Assembly (NCBI RefSeq): GCF_013342145.1
Contig: NZ_JABUQZ010000001.1
Location: forward strand, 4,216,001 to 4,280,000
Direction: 5' to 3'
Source of the DNA: Haloterrigena gelatinilytica
Lineage (GTDB): Archaea > Halobacteriota > Halobacteria > Halobacteriales > Natrialbaceae
DNA length: 64,000 nucleotides
Shown: positions 16,052 through 25,176 of the stretch, piece after piece
Layout: each line of letters begins with the position of its first letter
Position numbering within the stretch: the first letter of the stretch is position 1
Program-made: the position numbers and the translations under genes
Notes under the pieces: generated by a model
Told to the model about the DNA's origin: nothing
What the model saw: only the letters and a program-made list of their open reading frames with translations
The model's database searches: none

Positions 16052-18931
16052 TTACACCGACGAAGCCCCGCTGATCTCGAACGTCACACTTCCTCGGACG
16101 ATTTCATCCGCCTCGATCGTGGGCTCCTCCGCGAGGACCGGCTGGCGGTTCATCCAGCCGAAGGGATTGGTCCCCGACAGCGAGCGCTCGAGCGCGAGCA
16201 GATCGACCGACTCCGAACGGACCTGGGCGCGGACGTGGTGGTCGCCCCCAGAGCGGAGGTGAACGCCGGCACCGTGGTCGTTCACTAAGGCCGCGGTGTA
16301 GACGTTTCGCTTCGTCCCCCGGAAATCATTGGAGCCGTGGCTCGTCGCGTCGTCCTTCCAGGGCCGGTCGCTACCGAGGCGGATCTCCTCGTGGTCCGGT
16401 CGGGTTCCCTCGGGGAACGCCACGGCCGTTCCTTCGGCCCGCCCGATGTGGTCGTCGGGGTAGGTGCTCCACTGGCCCTCTCGGCGCCACGACAGCGTCG
16501 TCAGGTCGTCCGCGAGCGGGAGTGCAACGCCGACCTCGCGGGCGTCGAGTGCCTCCTCGAGCGTGAACTCGTACTCGACTTCGATTCCACCGTTGAGGGG
16601 CCGGAGAACGAACGTTCCGGTCGCGACCGCGTACTCGACGTCGATCGCGACGACCGTACCGTCCTCAACGAGCCTCACGTCGGTAACCGTCCGGCCGTCG
16701 AGGCGGTGGTCGATCGCCCCTTCGCCCTGGCTCGCTTCCGACTCGGTCGGTGTCAGGACCAACTCCGGTCCCCCGACCACGACCGGCGTTCCCTGCCCGT
16801 CCGCCGGCCGGACCTCAACGAGCCCGGTATTCCGATCGATCGACATCGGTGGACCCTCGGTCGTCCACACCGATTCCTCGTCGATTTCGAGTGCCGTCCC
16901 CGTCGGTGCCGGGTAGCTTTCGCACCCTGGCGAGTCGACGGTGAAAACGGCCTGTTCGATCGTGTGGCCGTGTGGATGGGTGACCCTGAGCTCCAGCCGG
17001 TTCTCGGCCACCGGGACCGTCACCGTCACGCGCTCGCCCGGTGCCGCCTCGATCGGTCGTTTTCCGGAGTTTCGGGCCCCCTCGAACTCGATCGACCGGT
17101 CGGCGAGGTCGACGAACTCGTGGCGGTTCTCGATGGTCAATCGGAGGACGTTACCGTTGCCGAACCACTCCGTTTCGACGACTCGGACCGGCGAGTAGAT
17201 TTTCTTGACGTGCCAGTATTCGGGGCGTGGCCGTCGGTGGCGATCGAGCAGCCCCCAGAGATACCCTCTCCACCGCTCCAAGTGGTCGCCGCCGGCCCAG
17301 ATCGCGCCGCCGGCGACCGAGTCGCCGGCCCGACAGCGCTCCCAGATCTGCTCGAAGGGAATCCCCCACTGGTCGCGGAGTCCGGGGTCGGTCACCAACT
17401 CTCGGCCATTGTAACAGTAGGTGTGTGCGTACTCATCGAACAGGATCGGATCGTCGAGATCGACGTACTCTTCGACCGTCGAGTCCGTTCGAAACGCAGG
17501 GTAGTGTTGCGAACGGACGTCGTAGACGTCGTGCCAGGGGTCGTCGGAATCGTAGTTGTCGTAGTTGAAGATCGTCGGCCGCGTCGGATCGATCGCCTCG
17601 GTCAGCCGGCCGGCGGTCTCGAAGGCATCGTACCACTCCGACTCGTTCGCGATCGACCAGAGACAGACCGACGTCCGGTTCTTGTCGCGTTCGACCATCT
17701 CTACGGTCTGTGAAACGACTACCTCCGGATAGGGGTCTCCCCGGTCGCGGCCGACGAACGTGTGGGGCGCTTCGACTTCGACGACGAGCCCGAGCTCGTC
17801 GCAGGCGTCGAGAAACGCCTCCGAAGTCGGGTGATGGGCCGTCCGGACGTAGTTGACGTTCGCCTCCTTTAGTCGGCGAGCGTCGTCACGAGTGAGTTCC
17901 GACGGGACCGCGTGCCCGTGCTCGGGGAGATGAATCTCCTCCCAGTTGACCCCTCGTAACGTCACTGGCTCGCCGTTGAGCCGGAGTTCGTTCCCCGCGA
18001 CTTCGATCTCGCGAATGCCGACGCGCTGGGTCACCCGCTCGGTCGATTCCCCGGCATGGAGTTCGAGCTCGAGGGTATAGAGCCGCGGCTCCTCCGGGTT
18101 CCACGTGTGCGGGTCGGCCACCTCGAGGGTCGTCGAGGGTTCACAAGAGCCACCTGCCCGGGAGGAAAGCGAGCGTTCCGTGGTCGCGACCGTCTCACCG
18201 TTCGGGTCTGAAAGCGCCAGTTCCAGCGTCGCATCGCCGTCCGCTCCACTCGCGTTTTCGATTCTCGTCTCGACGTCGACGGTCGCTGACGATCCCTGTA
18301 GGTGGGTCCGAACGTCGTAATCGGCGATGTGGATCTCGGGAACCGAGACGAGCGTCACGTCCCTCGTGATCCCACCGGTAACGTTCTGCCAGGCCATGTC
18401 GTCCGACGCCGACGCCTGGGCGACGCCGACCGAGAGCACGTTCGTTCCCTCCTTGACGTGATCGGTGACGTCGATCTCGAAGGGGGTGTAGCCGCCGACG
18501 TGATGGCCGATCTCGGCTCCGTTAAGGTACACCCACGCTTCGCTGTAAACCGCGTCGAATCGGAGGAAGAGTCGTTCACGGTCGCTCTCGGGGGCCTCGA
18601 ACTCCCGGCGATACCACCCCAGTTGACCCTCCGGGGGATACCACTCCTCCGGTCCCTCAGGGATGGCGGACTCGCCGTATCCCCACTGGCCCGGCACCTC
18701 CGCCTCGCGCCACTCGGCGCGCCGGTCGTCGATGATTGTCGAGAGCGCGAACTCCCACGTTCCGTTCAGCGATCGTACGTCACCGTCGCCCGTCGTCGCG
18801 GGTCGGGGCGTGAGCCGACCCAGTGACTCGTCGTCGCCGTCATCTCGTGCACTCGCGGCCCTGACCGGGAGCGCAGCACCGATCGCGGCTCCAGAGACGG
18901 TCGAGAGGAGGGTCCGCCTGCTGATGGGCAC
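16052..18931 (-). CDS. Tat-exported glycoside hydrolase family 2 (beta-galactosidase-like)
   Basis: A large secreted glycosidase. The GTG at 18931 gives MPISRRTLLSTVSGAAIGAALPVRA, a clear twin-arginine signal, so I prefer it over the frame's extension to 19078. Then follow the GH2 sugar-binding jelly roll (LNGTWEFAL ... EVPGQWGYGESAIP), an Ig-like domain, and the TIM barrel (LNGEPVTLRGVNWEEIHLPEHGHA). The acid/base Glu is in WSIANESEW near residue 430 and the nucleophile Glu in LFDEYAHTY near 498. A C-terminal beta-sandwich region completes about 959 residues. It should remove terminal beta-linked sugars from exogenous polysaccharide outside the cell. It is the last clear host-type gene before the mobile element. 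Confidence 0.88.
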   Translation of the reverse strand: MPISRRTLLSTVSGAAIGAALPVRAASARDDGDDESLGRLTPRPATTGDGDVRSLNGTWEFALSTIIDDRRAEWREAEVPGQWGYGESAIPEGPEEWYPPEGQLGWYRREFEAPESDRERLFLRFDAVYSEAWVYLNGAEIGHHVGGYTPFEIDVTDHVKEGTNVLSVGVAQASASDDMAWQNVTGGITRDVTLVSVPEIHIADYDVRTHLQGSSATVDVETRIENASGADGDATLELALSDPNGETVATTERSLSSRAGGSCEPSTTLEVADPHTWNPEEPRLYTLELELHAGESTERVTQRVGIREIEVAGNELRLNGEPVTLRGVNWEEIHLPEHGHAVPSELTRDDARRLKEANVNYVRTAHHPTSEAFLDACDELGLVVEVEAPHTFVGRDRGDPYPEVVVSQTVEMVERDKNRTSVCLWSIANESEWYDAFETAGRLTEAIDPTRPTIFNYDNYDSDDPWHDVYDVRSQHYPAFRTDSTVEEYVDLDDPILFDEYAHTYCYNGRELVTDPGLRDQWGIPFEQIWERCRAGDSVAGGAIWAGGDHLERWRGYLWGLLDRHRRPRPEYWHVKKIYSPVRVVETEWFGNGNVLRLTIENRHEFVDLADRSIEFEGARNSGKRPIEAAPGERVTVTVPVAENRLELRVTHPHGHTIEQAVFTVDSPGCESYPAPTGTALEIDEESVWTTEGPPMSIDRNTGLVEVRPADGQGTPVVVGGPELVLTPTESEASQGEGAIDHRLDGRTVTDVRLVEDGTVVAIDVEYAVATGTFVLRPLNGGIEVEYEFTLEEALDAREVGVALPLADDLTTLSWRREGQWSTYPDDHIGRAEGTAVAFPEGTRPDHEEIRLGSDRPWKDDATSHGSNDFRGTKRNVYTAALVNDHGAGVHLRSGGDHHVRAQVRSESVDLLALERSLSGTNPFGWMNRQPVLAEEPTIEADEIVRGSVTFEISGASSV

Positions 18932-19352
18932 CGTTCTCCGATCTTCCTCATGGCTGTCGATATCTATAACCACGCCAAGAGTGCCCACATAATTATTAAT
19001 AAATACACTCCTTATTTTTGAAACATGATATATTGATGTATATGTCGTGCCGACAGGCGCGTCTCGGTCGTGTCGCAAACTCCTCTAGAGCTCGGTAGTA
19101 ACTGACTCCCGTGAGAACACGGGGTCGACTCTGGCATCCACTCGAGGTACTTTATGCACGCCACAAGCGACGTGCGGTTCACGAGTATCGATGCAGGTTT
19201 CCCGCGTCGGAGAAGTGGCCTCGGCACTCATATGACGTAGAACTGATATCAAAACACACAGACCGCACAGACCGTCACAGGTGTGACCGCTACACCGAGG
19301 TCTGTATCACCACAGATCAATTACCCTTTCTACGCGCGAACGCCTCTTCAAC
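18932..19352. other. Gene-free junction between host chromosome and mobile element
   Basis: About 420 bases with no supportable gene. The left part (18,985-19,040) is very AT-rich and probably carries the promoter of the glycosidase. A hairpin CCCGTG-AGAA-CACGGG lies at 19108-19123, and nested inverted repeats at 19267-19305 are listed separately. The change from GC-rich host genes to the element falls here. No tRNA 3' end or repeated att core could be found by eye. Confidence 0.45.
19267..19305. repeat. Nested inverted repeats upstream of the integrase module
   Basis: An outer pair ACAGACC (19267-19273) and GGTCTGT (19299-19305) encloses a perfect inner palindrome GTCACA-GG-TGTGAC (19274-19287). 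The block lies 48 bases before the small gene that precedes the integrase. It could be an operator for that gene, an integrase arm-type binding site or a transcript hairpin; the sequence does not decide. Confidence 0.45.
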
Positions 19353-19889
19353 ATGACGGGTGATCAGCCGGCAGCGTATGACCAGGAGTCCTGGGAGGAT
19401 CGCGCCAACCTCGGGGAGGGCACAACGCGGATCGTGCTGTCCTGTTCGAAAATGGAGCGTGACCTGTGGAAGGAGGAGGCTGCTGAGGAAGGGTTCAGCA
19501 GCCGGACGAAGTACCTGTACACGTTGATCCAGGAGGCACGGGCGTACCGCAAACACGGTGTGTTTGCCGATCACAGCAGCGAGGACCGGATCGAGCAATT
19601 GGAGGCGGAGGTCGACCGGCTCGAACAGCAGGTAGATCGGGAGCGGCAGAAGCAGGGTGGCCGCGAGCACGTGGACGATCCGGAGTTCGTGGAGCGATAC
19701 CTTGAGGAGACGTATACGCCGTTGGACGAGCTGCTCCAGCGGATCATGGAGTCCGGTGCGTTGGATGGGTTGGTTCGGAAGCGGGTGGAGGATCAGTTGT
19801 ACATCTTGGCGGCGCAGGACCGGGTCGAGTACGAACCGGGCTGGGGCTGGAAACTGACCGATGCCGACACGGACAGCGGAGGTGCGTGA
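19353..19889 (+). CDS. Small coiled-coil protein preceding the integrase
   Basis: A 178-residue hydrophilic protein. Residues 22-60 (TTRIVLSCSKMERDLWKEEAAEEGFSSRTKYLYTLIQEAR) read like a ribbon-helix-helix-type DNA-binding region. A heptad coiled coil (RIEQLEAEVDRLEQQVDRERQKQ) follows at about 75-98, then a C-terminal helical/winged region ending LYILAAQDRVEYEPGWGWKL. It sits 3 bases before the tyrosine recombinase and is surely cotranscribed, so a role as excisionase or accessory regulator of integration is plausible (inference). Confidence 0.65.
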   Translation: MTGDQPAAYDQESWEDRANLGEGTTRIVLSCSKMERDLWKEEAAEEGFSSRTKYLYTLIQEARAYRKHGVFADHSSEDRIEQLEAEVDRLEQQVDRERQKQGGREHVDDPEFVERYLEETYTPLDELLQRIMESGALDGLVRKRVEDQLYILAAQDRVEYEPGWGWKLTDADTDSGGA

Positions 19890-19892
19890 TCT

Positions 19893-20825
19893 GTGGGCGA
19901 TGAGTGGTACGAGACCGTGTTCGAGAACCGGTGTAGCGAGGTGAACGAGTTCCTTGAACGGAAGCGGGATCTGGGCCGGTCGCCGCGAACGTTGAACGAG
20001 TATAGTCGGACGTTACAGAAGTTCTTCCACGACGAGTTCCCGGAACTTGAACCGGGCGAGGTAACGGTGCGGCACATCGAACAGTACCTGAGTGCGTTAA
20101 CGCGGCGGGACCTGTCGCAAAATACGAAACGCCGGTACCTGGAATCACTGTCCGCGTTTTATAGCTGGGCGATGAAACGGCCGCGGTACGCGGAGATCAC
20201 GGGCAATCCGGCGGCGGTCGTGCTCGAGGAGTTACCCAAGCGGGTGCGTGACCGACCGGACTGTGCGACGTGGGAGAACGGGCGGGCGATCGTTCACGGG
20301 CTGCAGGAGCCTCGGCTCAAGCTGGTGGCGATCGTGATGGCGAAGACCGGTGCCCGGGTGTCGGAGGTCGTGACGTTGGAGCAGGACGATCTTTTGCTGG
20401 ATGACGGGTTTATCCGGTTCCGGAATCGGAAGGGGAAGGCGACGACGGTGTTCCCGATCGATACGGAGACACGGGATGCGTTGGAGCGGTATCGACTGGT
20501 ATGGAAGGGCCGGGACACGGAGTACGTGTTCCCGAGTATCCGCGGCGAGCATTTGAGCCGGGAGCAGGTGCGGCGCCGGATCCGGGAGGCAGCCGTCAAG
20601 GCCAGTGTGATGGAAGAGGACGAACATCGCTTTGAGAAGAAGTTCACGCCGCATACGTATCGGACGGTGTTCACCACGGAGATGCGGAACGCAGGGATGA
20701 AAGACCACATCCTCCGCTACCTGCGTGGAGACAAGGACAGCGAGGCAATGGACGTGTACACGCGGGTCGATCGAGAGACGGCGAAGGAGGCCTACCTCGA
20801 CTGCATCCGTGAGCTAAATCTGTAA
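19893..20825 (+). CDS. Tyrosine recombinase (integrase)
   Basis: A 310-residue phage-type integrase. The SAM-like N-terminal core-binding domain (residues 10-95) contains SPRTLNEYSRTLQKFF. The catalytic domain has the first Arg in GARVSEVVTL near residue 153, the beta-hairpin Lys in RKGKATTV near 181, the H-x-x-R box in HTYRTVF near 252, and the nucleophilic Tyr in AMDVYTR near 288. All catalytic positions are present, so it should be active in site-specific integration and excision of the element. It starts with GTG directly after the accessory gene. The target site is not visible. Confidence 0.93.
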   Translation: MGDEWYETVFENRCSEVNEFLERKRDLGRSPRTLNEYSRTLQKFFHDEFPELEPGEVTVRHIEQYLSALTRRDLSQNTKRRYLESLSAFYSWAMKRPRYAEITGNPAAVVLEELPKRVRDRPDCATWENGRAIVHGLQEPRLKLVAIVMAKTGARVSEVVTLEQDDLLLDDGFIRFRNRKGKATTVFPIDTETRDALERYRLVWKGRDTEYVFPSIRGEHLSREQVRRRIREAAVKASVMEEDEHRFEKKFTPHTYRTVFTTEMRNAGMKDHILRYLRGDKDSEAMDVYTRVDRETAKEAYLDCIRELNL

Positions 20826-20911
20826 TCATCAGTCACGGTGCTGACCGGTGTGGCGATGTGTGACAGGCCGCGTTCACCTTACGCGTCCGGTTTCCGTAGC
20901 GCCACGGTGTG

Positions 20912-21073
20912 ATGTCAGGGAATCAATCAGCGGAACAGCGCCGTGGGCACAAGCTGGATGTGTGGCGTGGAAAGAACGGAGAGGTAGTGGGTGCACCGAT
21001 CCTGTTGACACCTGACGAGGTACGGGAATTGGAGCAGACGGGATCGGTGACGATCGTGCTCAACGATGACTGA
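20912..21073 (+). CDS. Small element protein overlapping the ATPase gene
   Basis: A 53-residue protein, MSGNQSAEQRRGHKLDVWRG..., with a compact predicted beta fold ending LEQTGSVTIVLNDD. Its stop overlaps the start of the ATPase by 8 bases (ATGACTGA), a translational-coupling arrangement that supports it as real. Function unknown. Confidence 0.5.
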   Translation: MSGNQSAEQRRGHKLDVWRGKNGEVVGAPILLTPDEVRELEQTGSVTIVLNDD

Positions 21074-23078
21074 CAGTGAGCGACCGTCCCAGTCCGACCT
21101 TGAGGAGTTGAAGGAGATGATGGAGCTGGTCGGCGAATCACCGGAGACGATCCAGAAGGTGCTGCGGGCGTGTGCGATCAACCGGGAGCGGTACGACCGG
21201 TTCTACCAGCGGTACGAGAAGCAAGTGAAGCAATTGGAGGCGGAGGCCGCCCGGTTCGACTGGGAGTACCCGTTCGAACAGTACGGCGGCAGGTTCCGGA
21301 TCGGGACAGATCCGGCAGGTGATCCCGTCGGCCTCACACTCGAGGAGCTGAACGAGCATATGCTGGTCGTGGGACGAACAGGGGCCGGGAAGACGACCCT
21401 GTTCTACAACGTGATCGACGAGTGCATCGTCCACGACTTGCCGGTTCTTGTCTTCGATTTCAAGAACGACTACCGGCACCTGGCCGGCCATCGCGATCTC
21501 TTGGTGGTGAACTGGCAGGACCTGAAATTCAATCCGTTACAGCCGCCGCCCGGCATCCGCACCAATCACTGGGCGGAAGTCATGGCTGATACATGGACAC
21601 ACGCGATGAGCCTTCTCGTGGCGTCTCGGGGTTACTTCATCCGGAAACTCCGCCAGCTGTACGATCTGTACGAGACAGAGGCGGGTGAGTGGCCGTCCTT
21701 GTTCGAACTGCTGGAACTCGTCAGAGCGGACGAGATTCCGTATGCCAGTCCACGGTACCGGTATAAGGAGCGGGTGGATAACCGGTTGACCGGGATGACC
21801 GGGTTCTCCGGGGAAGTATTCGACTGCAGTCGGAGCTATCCGTTTGCGGAGTTCCTGGACCAAAACGTGGTGATCGAACTGCAGGAACCGATCGAGGATG
21901 TGCAGGTGTTCGTGGTCGAGGCGTTACTGACGTGGATCTTCTACTATCGGATGGCACAAAGTCAGCGCCAGGAGTTGCGGCACGTTGTCCTGTTTGACGA
22001 GGCAAAGCACGTGTTCGATGTGCAGCGGGAGCGCAACATCGATGCGCCGAATCCGCCGGTCACGAAGTTACTGGGACAGGTCCGTGAGTTCGGTGAGGCG
22101 TTGATCGTGGCCGACCACGAACCGTCAAAGCTGTCCGACTCGTTAAAGGCGAATACGAACGCGAAGCTGTGGCTGTCGCTGGGCTCCGGCAAGGACACGC
22201 GAGAGATGGCAGAAACGTTTGGACTGGACGACGAAGAGACCGATTATACACGAACATTGGAGAAAGGAGAGTCGTTGCTGTGGGCGGCGGACCGTGACCC
22301 GGTCCCGGTCGAGTTGCCGGACTACCAGCTGGACAAGTCCATGACGGAACCGGAGATACGGGACGAGATGCGACCGGTGCTTGACGAATTGGAGTGGTGT
22401 GAGCGTGTGCGGCCGCGGGCGTTCATTGAGGTGGCGGCCACGCTGGACGATACCAAGGAATCAGAACGGGAGCAGGATGGTACTGGTGACGGCGTCGGTG
22501 AGGTGGCAGTGACGTTGCTTGCGTCGGTGAACGAAGACCCGTTCCTGTCGCTGTCGGACCGGTATGGTACGATCGATGTCGGGAAGAAGACGGGGTCGGC
22601 GGCGAAGGAGGAGCTGCTGACATTGGACCTGGTGCGGGAAGTCGAGGTGCGGACCGGACGGCGTGGCCGGAATCCGAAGATGCTTGAGCTCACTCCGAAC
22701 GGCCGCGAGGTGTTGGAGGAGCGCGGGTATGATGTGGTGGAGACGGGACGGCGGGGAATCGAGCATCGGTACTGGCAGCATCGGATCCAGCAGTGTTACG
22801 AGGGTGATGGGTTCGACGTGGAGATCGAGTTCAGTGTTGGTAAATCCAGAATTGACGTGTACTGTGTTCGGGATGGTACGACGGTCGCAGTCGAGGTGGC
22901 TCGGTCGCCGGAGCACGAAGTGGAGAACGTGGAGAAATGCTTGGACTTCGACGTCGATCGCGTGGAGGTCGCGTATCTGGATGATGATGTCATGCGTCGG
23001 ATAGAAGCGGCTGTCGAGGAGGCGTTTGATGGTGTGCCAGACCGGGTCGCGTTTGTCCCGGTGTCAGAGTACACGTGA
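21066..23078 (+). CDS. HerA/FtsK-like ATPase with C-terminal winged helix and nuclease-like domain
   Basis: A 670-residue protein. A helical N-terminus is followed by a P-loop ATPase domain with Walker A VVGRTGAGKTTLFY near residues 101-113 and Walker B HVVLFDEAKH near 305, in the style of HerA/VirB4 hexameric DNA pumps. After about residue 480 comes a winged helix (SLSDRYGTIDVGKKTGSAAKEELLTLDLV). The last 110 residues read RIDVYCVRDGTTVAVEVARSPEHEVENV, with the D-(x)n-E-x-A spacing of PD-(D/E)XK nucleases. It probably moves or processes element DNA (replication or transfer); haloarchaeal plasmids and integrative elements carry similar ATPases. The nuclease activity is inference. Confidence 0.8.
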   Translation: MTDSERPSQSDLEELKEMMELVGESPETIQKVLRACAINRERYDRFYQRYEKQVKQLEAEAARFDWEYPFEQYGGRFRIGTDPAGDPVGLTLEELNEHMLVVGRTGAGKTTLFYNVIDECIVHDLPVLVFDFKNDYRHLAGHRDLLVVNWQDLKFNPLQPPPGIRTNHWAEVMADTWTHAMSLLVASRGYFIRKLRQLYDLYETEAGEWPSLFELLELVRADEIPYASPRYRYKERVDNRLTGMTGFSGEVFDCSRSYPFAEFLDQNVVIELQEPIEDVQVFVVEALLTWIFYYRMAQSQRQELRHVVLFDEAKHVFDVQRERNIDAPNPPVTKLLGQVREFGEALIVADHEPSKLSDSLKANTNAKLWLSLGSGKDTREMAETFGLDDEETDYTRTLEKGESLLWAADRDPVPVELPDYQLDKSMTEPEIRDEMRPVLDELEWCERVRPRAFIEVAATLDDTKESEREQDGTGDGVGEVAVTLLASVNEDPFLSLSDRYGTIDVGKKTGSAAKEELLTLDLVREVEVRTGRRGRNPKMLELTPNGREVLEERGYDVVETGRRGIEHRYWQHRIQQCYEGDGFDVEIEFSVGKSRIDVYCVRDGTTVAVEVARSPEHEVENVEKCLDFDVDRVEVAYLDDDVMRRIEAAVEEAFDGVPDRVAFVPVSEYT

Positions 23079-23674
23079 CCTGATAGGAGAGGTGTGAGTA
23101 GTGGTGAGTCAATGCGTCTCACCGGGGAGACGGTTTCTGTCTCTGCCGTTCACAGATGGCAGTAAATGGCGTCCGGAGGTGTCGGTAGATAGTTTTTCGG
23201 CCTCTCTGAAGGTGTCTTTTGGGTACGATCGTTTTCGTCACTGATTTTGCGTCCTTAGGTTCGCCTATAGTAGTTTTAAGCAGCTCACGTTTTCGGTGCG
23301 GAAGCGAATAGAAAGGATGGAGAGAGGAATAGAGAGAATGGAAAAGGAGAGAAGAATGAGAATGGAATGAATGATGAGAAGAAGGGTGGAAAGAGGGTGA
23401 GTGATCGGACAGTAGTTGGCGATCGGTGGCGCGGCACGGACGTGGTTGTCGCTTGCTTGAGAGGTGTTCGGCTCTGCGGTTCGGTGAGTGTCCTCGAGGG
23501 CCGCTGCGGAGTCGTGTTCCGTGGGTGGCCGAGTCCGGGTGTTGGTGCCGCGGTGGTTCTGCGGCACCGTGGGGTGTTCAACGTTCAGTTGAACGGGTGG
23601 TGTGTCTTGGGTTCGCGGTTTCGGCCCTTCGGACCAGAGATTACTGTTAAAAAGATCTATGTTTCTGATAATGT
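23079..23674. other. Gene-free 596-base region with purine tract and hairpins
   Basis: No credible open frame. It contains a purine-rich tract (23287-23402), an 8-bp hairpin with arms GGTGCCGC (23544-23551) and GCGGCACC (23561-23568), and a smaller hairpin TTCAAC-GTTCA-GTTGAA (23577-23593). An AT-rich stretch at 23640-23665 is the likely promoter of the next gene. Such strand-asymmetric, gene-free regions beside a DNA-pump gene can be replication origins, which remains a guess. Confidence 0.5.
23287..23402 (+). repeat. Polypurine (GA-rich) tract
   Basis: For about 115 bases the plus strand is almost only G and A with scattered T, made of varying units such as ggaaaggatgg, agagagga, gaatgga and gatgagaaga. 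Such a run on one strand is outside normal haloarchaeal composition and can form triplex or unpaired DNA. Confidence 0.7.
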
Positions 23675-24727
23675 ATGCGAATAGATACACAGTTATCTGA
23701 GGCTGATTCTGAATGGGTGCAGAAACTGGCGGATCGCCGAGGCCTGCAGAAGGACCGAGCTTATACAGAAGTGATACGAACCGGTGTCGATGTCGAGATG
23801 CGGCGGGAGCGGATCAAGGAGTTGATCGTCGAGTTCTTTGAGAGTGAGAAGCCGCGGTATGATCGGCGGATGGAGGCGCTTCGTGAGGAGTATGAGATCG
23901 GTGAGGTAGAGTATGTTGATGAGAGTGATTTCTACGTCAGGTACAATGGTCAAAAGTACAGTTTTTCGCAGGTGGATGAACTCAGAGCTGTGGATGAAAT
24001 CCCGATTCATGAAAGTATTTGTCCGGACTGTGGATCCAGCGATTTAGCGTTTGATGGGGATGCGATTGATACTGAGGAGCACAATTACGTATGCTGTGAG
24101 TGCGATCACGGGTTCGATAAGGCGGAGAAACAGGGTGTTCCGGACGAGGAAGCAGCGGCGCACGTTAAGGAGTTTGTACGGCGCCGCCAGCAGTTATTCG
24201 GCTATGTGTTTGAGCAGCTTACGGAGCTTTTGGATGGGGTCATGGGAACGTTCGGCGGATACGGGTACAGTGAGTGGCTGCATCCGGGGCTGTACCAGTA
24301 CCGGAACGGGTTCCAGGTTGTGGATATCCCGTTTTGGACGACGGATACGGAGCAGATCCGGTTTCATGTCGAGGACTACATTGCGGACTATGAGTCGTTG
24401 CGGAATCCGTTGTACCGGGCGGCATTGGAGCAGTTGACAGCGGATTATCTGCAGTTGGTACGGGAGATCAAGGCGGTGAACTCTGATGCGGACCAGGTAG
24501 AGCCTATTTTTATTGATCGGCGTGGCCGGAAGCCGGAGATCATCGAGGTGCTAGGTCTCGAGTACGGTGAGACGCGGCTACCGCTGCATACGGTCGGGTA
24601 TGAGGTTGAGAAGGTGGAGCCGTCTGCGGATGATTTGGCACCGGAGCATGATGCTGATACATCGGTGACGTGGATTCGGATCACGAACGACAAGCCGATT
24701 GAGCAAGAGGGTGGTACCGACGAGTAG
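23675..24727 (+). CDS. Zinc-ribbon protein with N-terminal RHH-like region
   Basis: A 350-residue acidic protein. The N-terminus (MRIDTQLSEADSEWVQKLADRRGLQKDRAYTEVIRTGVDVEM) resembles a ribbon-helix-helix DNA-binding segment. Around residues 110-145 is a zinc ribbon with CPDCGSSD and a second pair CCECDHGF. The rest is helical with aromatic-rich segments and no recognised domain. It is first of a run of overlapping genes to 25640. A regulatory or replication-associated role is possible, but no family is recognised. Confidence 0.6.
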   Translation: MRIDTQLSEADSEWVQKLADRRGLQKDRAYTEVIRTGVDVEMRRERIKELIVEFFESEKPRYDRRMEALREEYEIGEVEYVDESDFYVRYNGQKYSFSQVDELRAVDEIPIHESICPDCGSSDLAFDGDAIDTEEHNYVCCECDHGFDKAEKQGVPDEEAAAHVKEFVRRRQQLFGYVFEQLTELLDGVMGTFGGYGYSEWLHPGLYQYRNGFQVVDIPFWTTDTEQIRFHVEDYIADYESLRNPLYRAALEQLTADYLQLVREIKAVNSDADQVEPIFIDRRGRKPEIIEVLGLEYGETRLPLHTVGYEVEKVEPSADDLAPEHDADTSVTWIRITNDKPIEQEGGTDE

Positions 24728-24923
24728 CGACGTGGATGGTCTGCCAGATGGTTGGAGTTATTCGTCCGGGCGGATGGAGCTGTTCTGTCCGCATGGAATC
24801 GGCCATCCGGTGCCGTGGAATCCGAAGACGACGCACGGATGCTGCGGGTGCTGTGGTGACAGTCCTCCGGATGCTCTTCCGGAGTGGGAACAGGCTGTGG
24901 AGGCGGTGCGCCGTGTCCGGTGA
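24711..24923 (+). CDS. Small Cys/His-rich protein
   Basis: A 70-residue protein with the metal-binding pattern FCPHGIGHPVP followed by HGCCGCCG. It starts at a GTG inside the end of the preceding gene (overlap 17 bases) and its stop overlaps the next start, the packing typical of this element. Seen widely as a small zinc protein type in haloarchaeal plasmids; function unknown. Confidence 0.6.
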   Translation: MVPTSSDVDGLPDGWSYSSGRMELFCPHGIGHPVPWNPKTTHGCCGCCGDSPPDALPEWEQAVEAVRRVR

Positions 24924-25176
24924 TGATTGGCTCTGGTTGGATGAGATCGTGGAGAAAGCGTTACAACAGGACCGAGACGTGTTGATTGAGGCGGCCAACG
25001 GGTACGGGTTCCATATCGTGGTTGATGGCGTTCCGGTGACGGAGAGTGAGAGGGCGCCGGAGAAGGACGAGGGATTGCCGTGGGAGGGTTTGGAGTATCC
25101 GTTGGTCCGAGGCGGACGCACCTCTAGTTCGGATCAAGCGTTAGAAAAGGCACGAGAAATCGTCGGTGATGAGTGA
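24913..25176 (+). CDS. Small acidic protein of unknown function
   Basis: An 87-residue acidic protein, MSGDDWLWLDEIVEKALQQDRDVLIEAANGYGFHIVVDG..., starting with GTG inside the previous gene and ending at a TGA whose final base is also the A of the next ATG. No motif recognised. The tight overlaps on both sides and the acidic composition support it. Confidence 0.5.
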   Translation: MSGDDWLWLDEIVEKALQQDRDVLIEAANGYGFHIVVDGVPVTESERAPEKDEGLPWEGLEYPLVRGGRTSSSDQALEKAREIVGDE

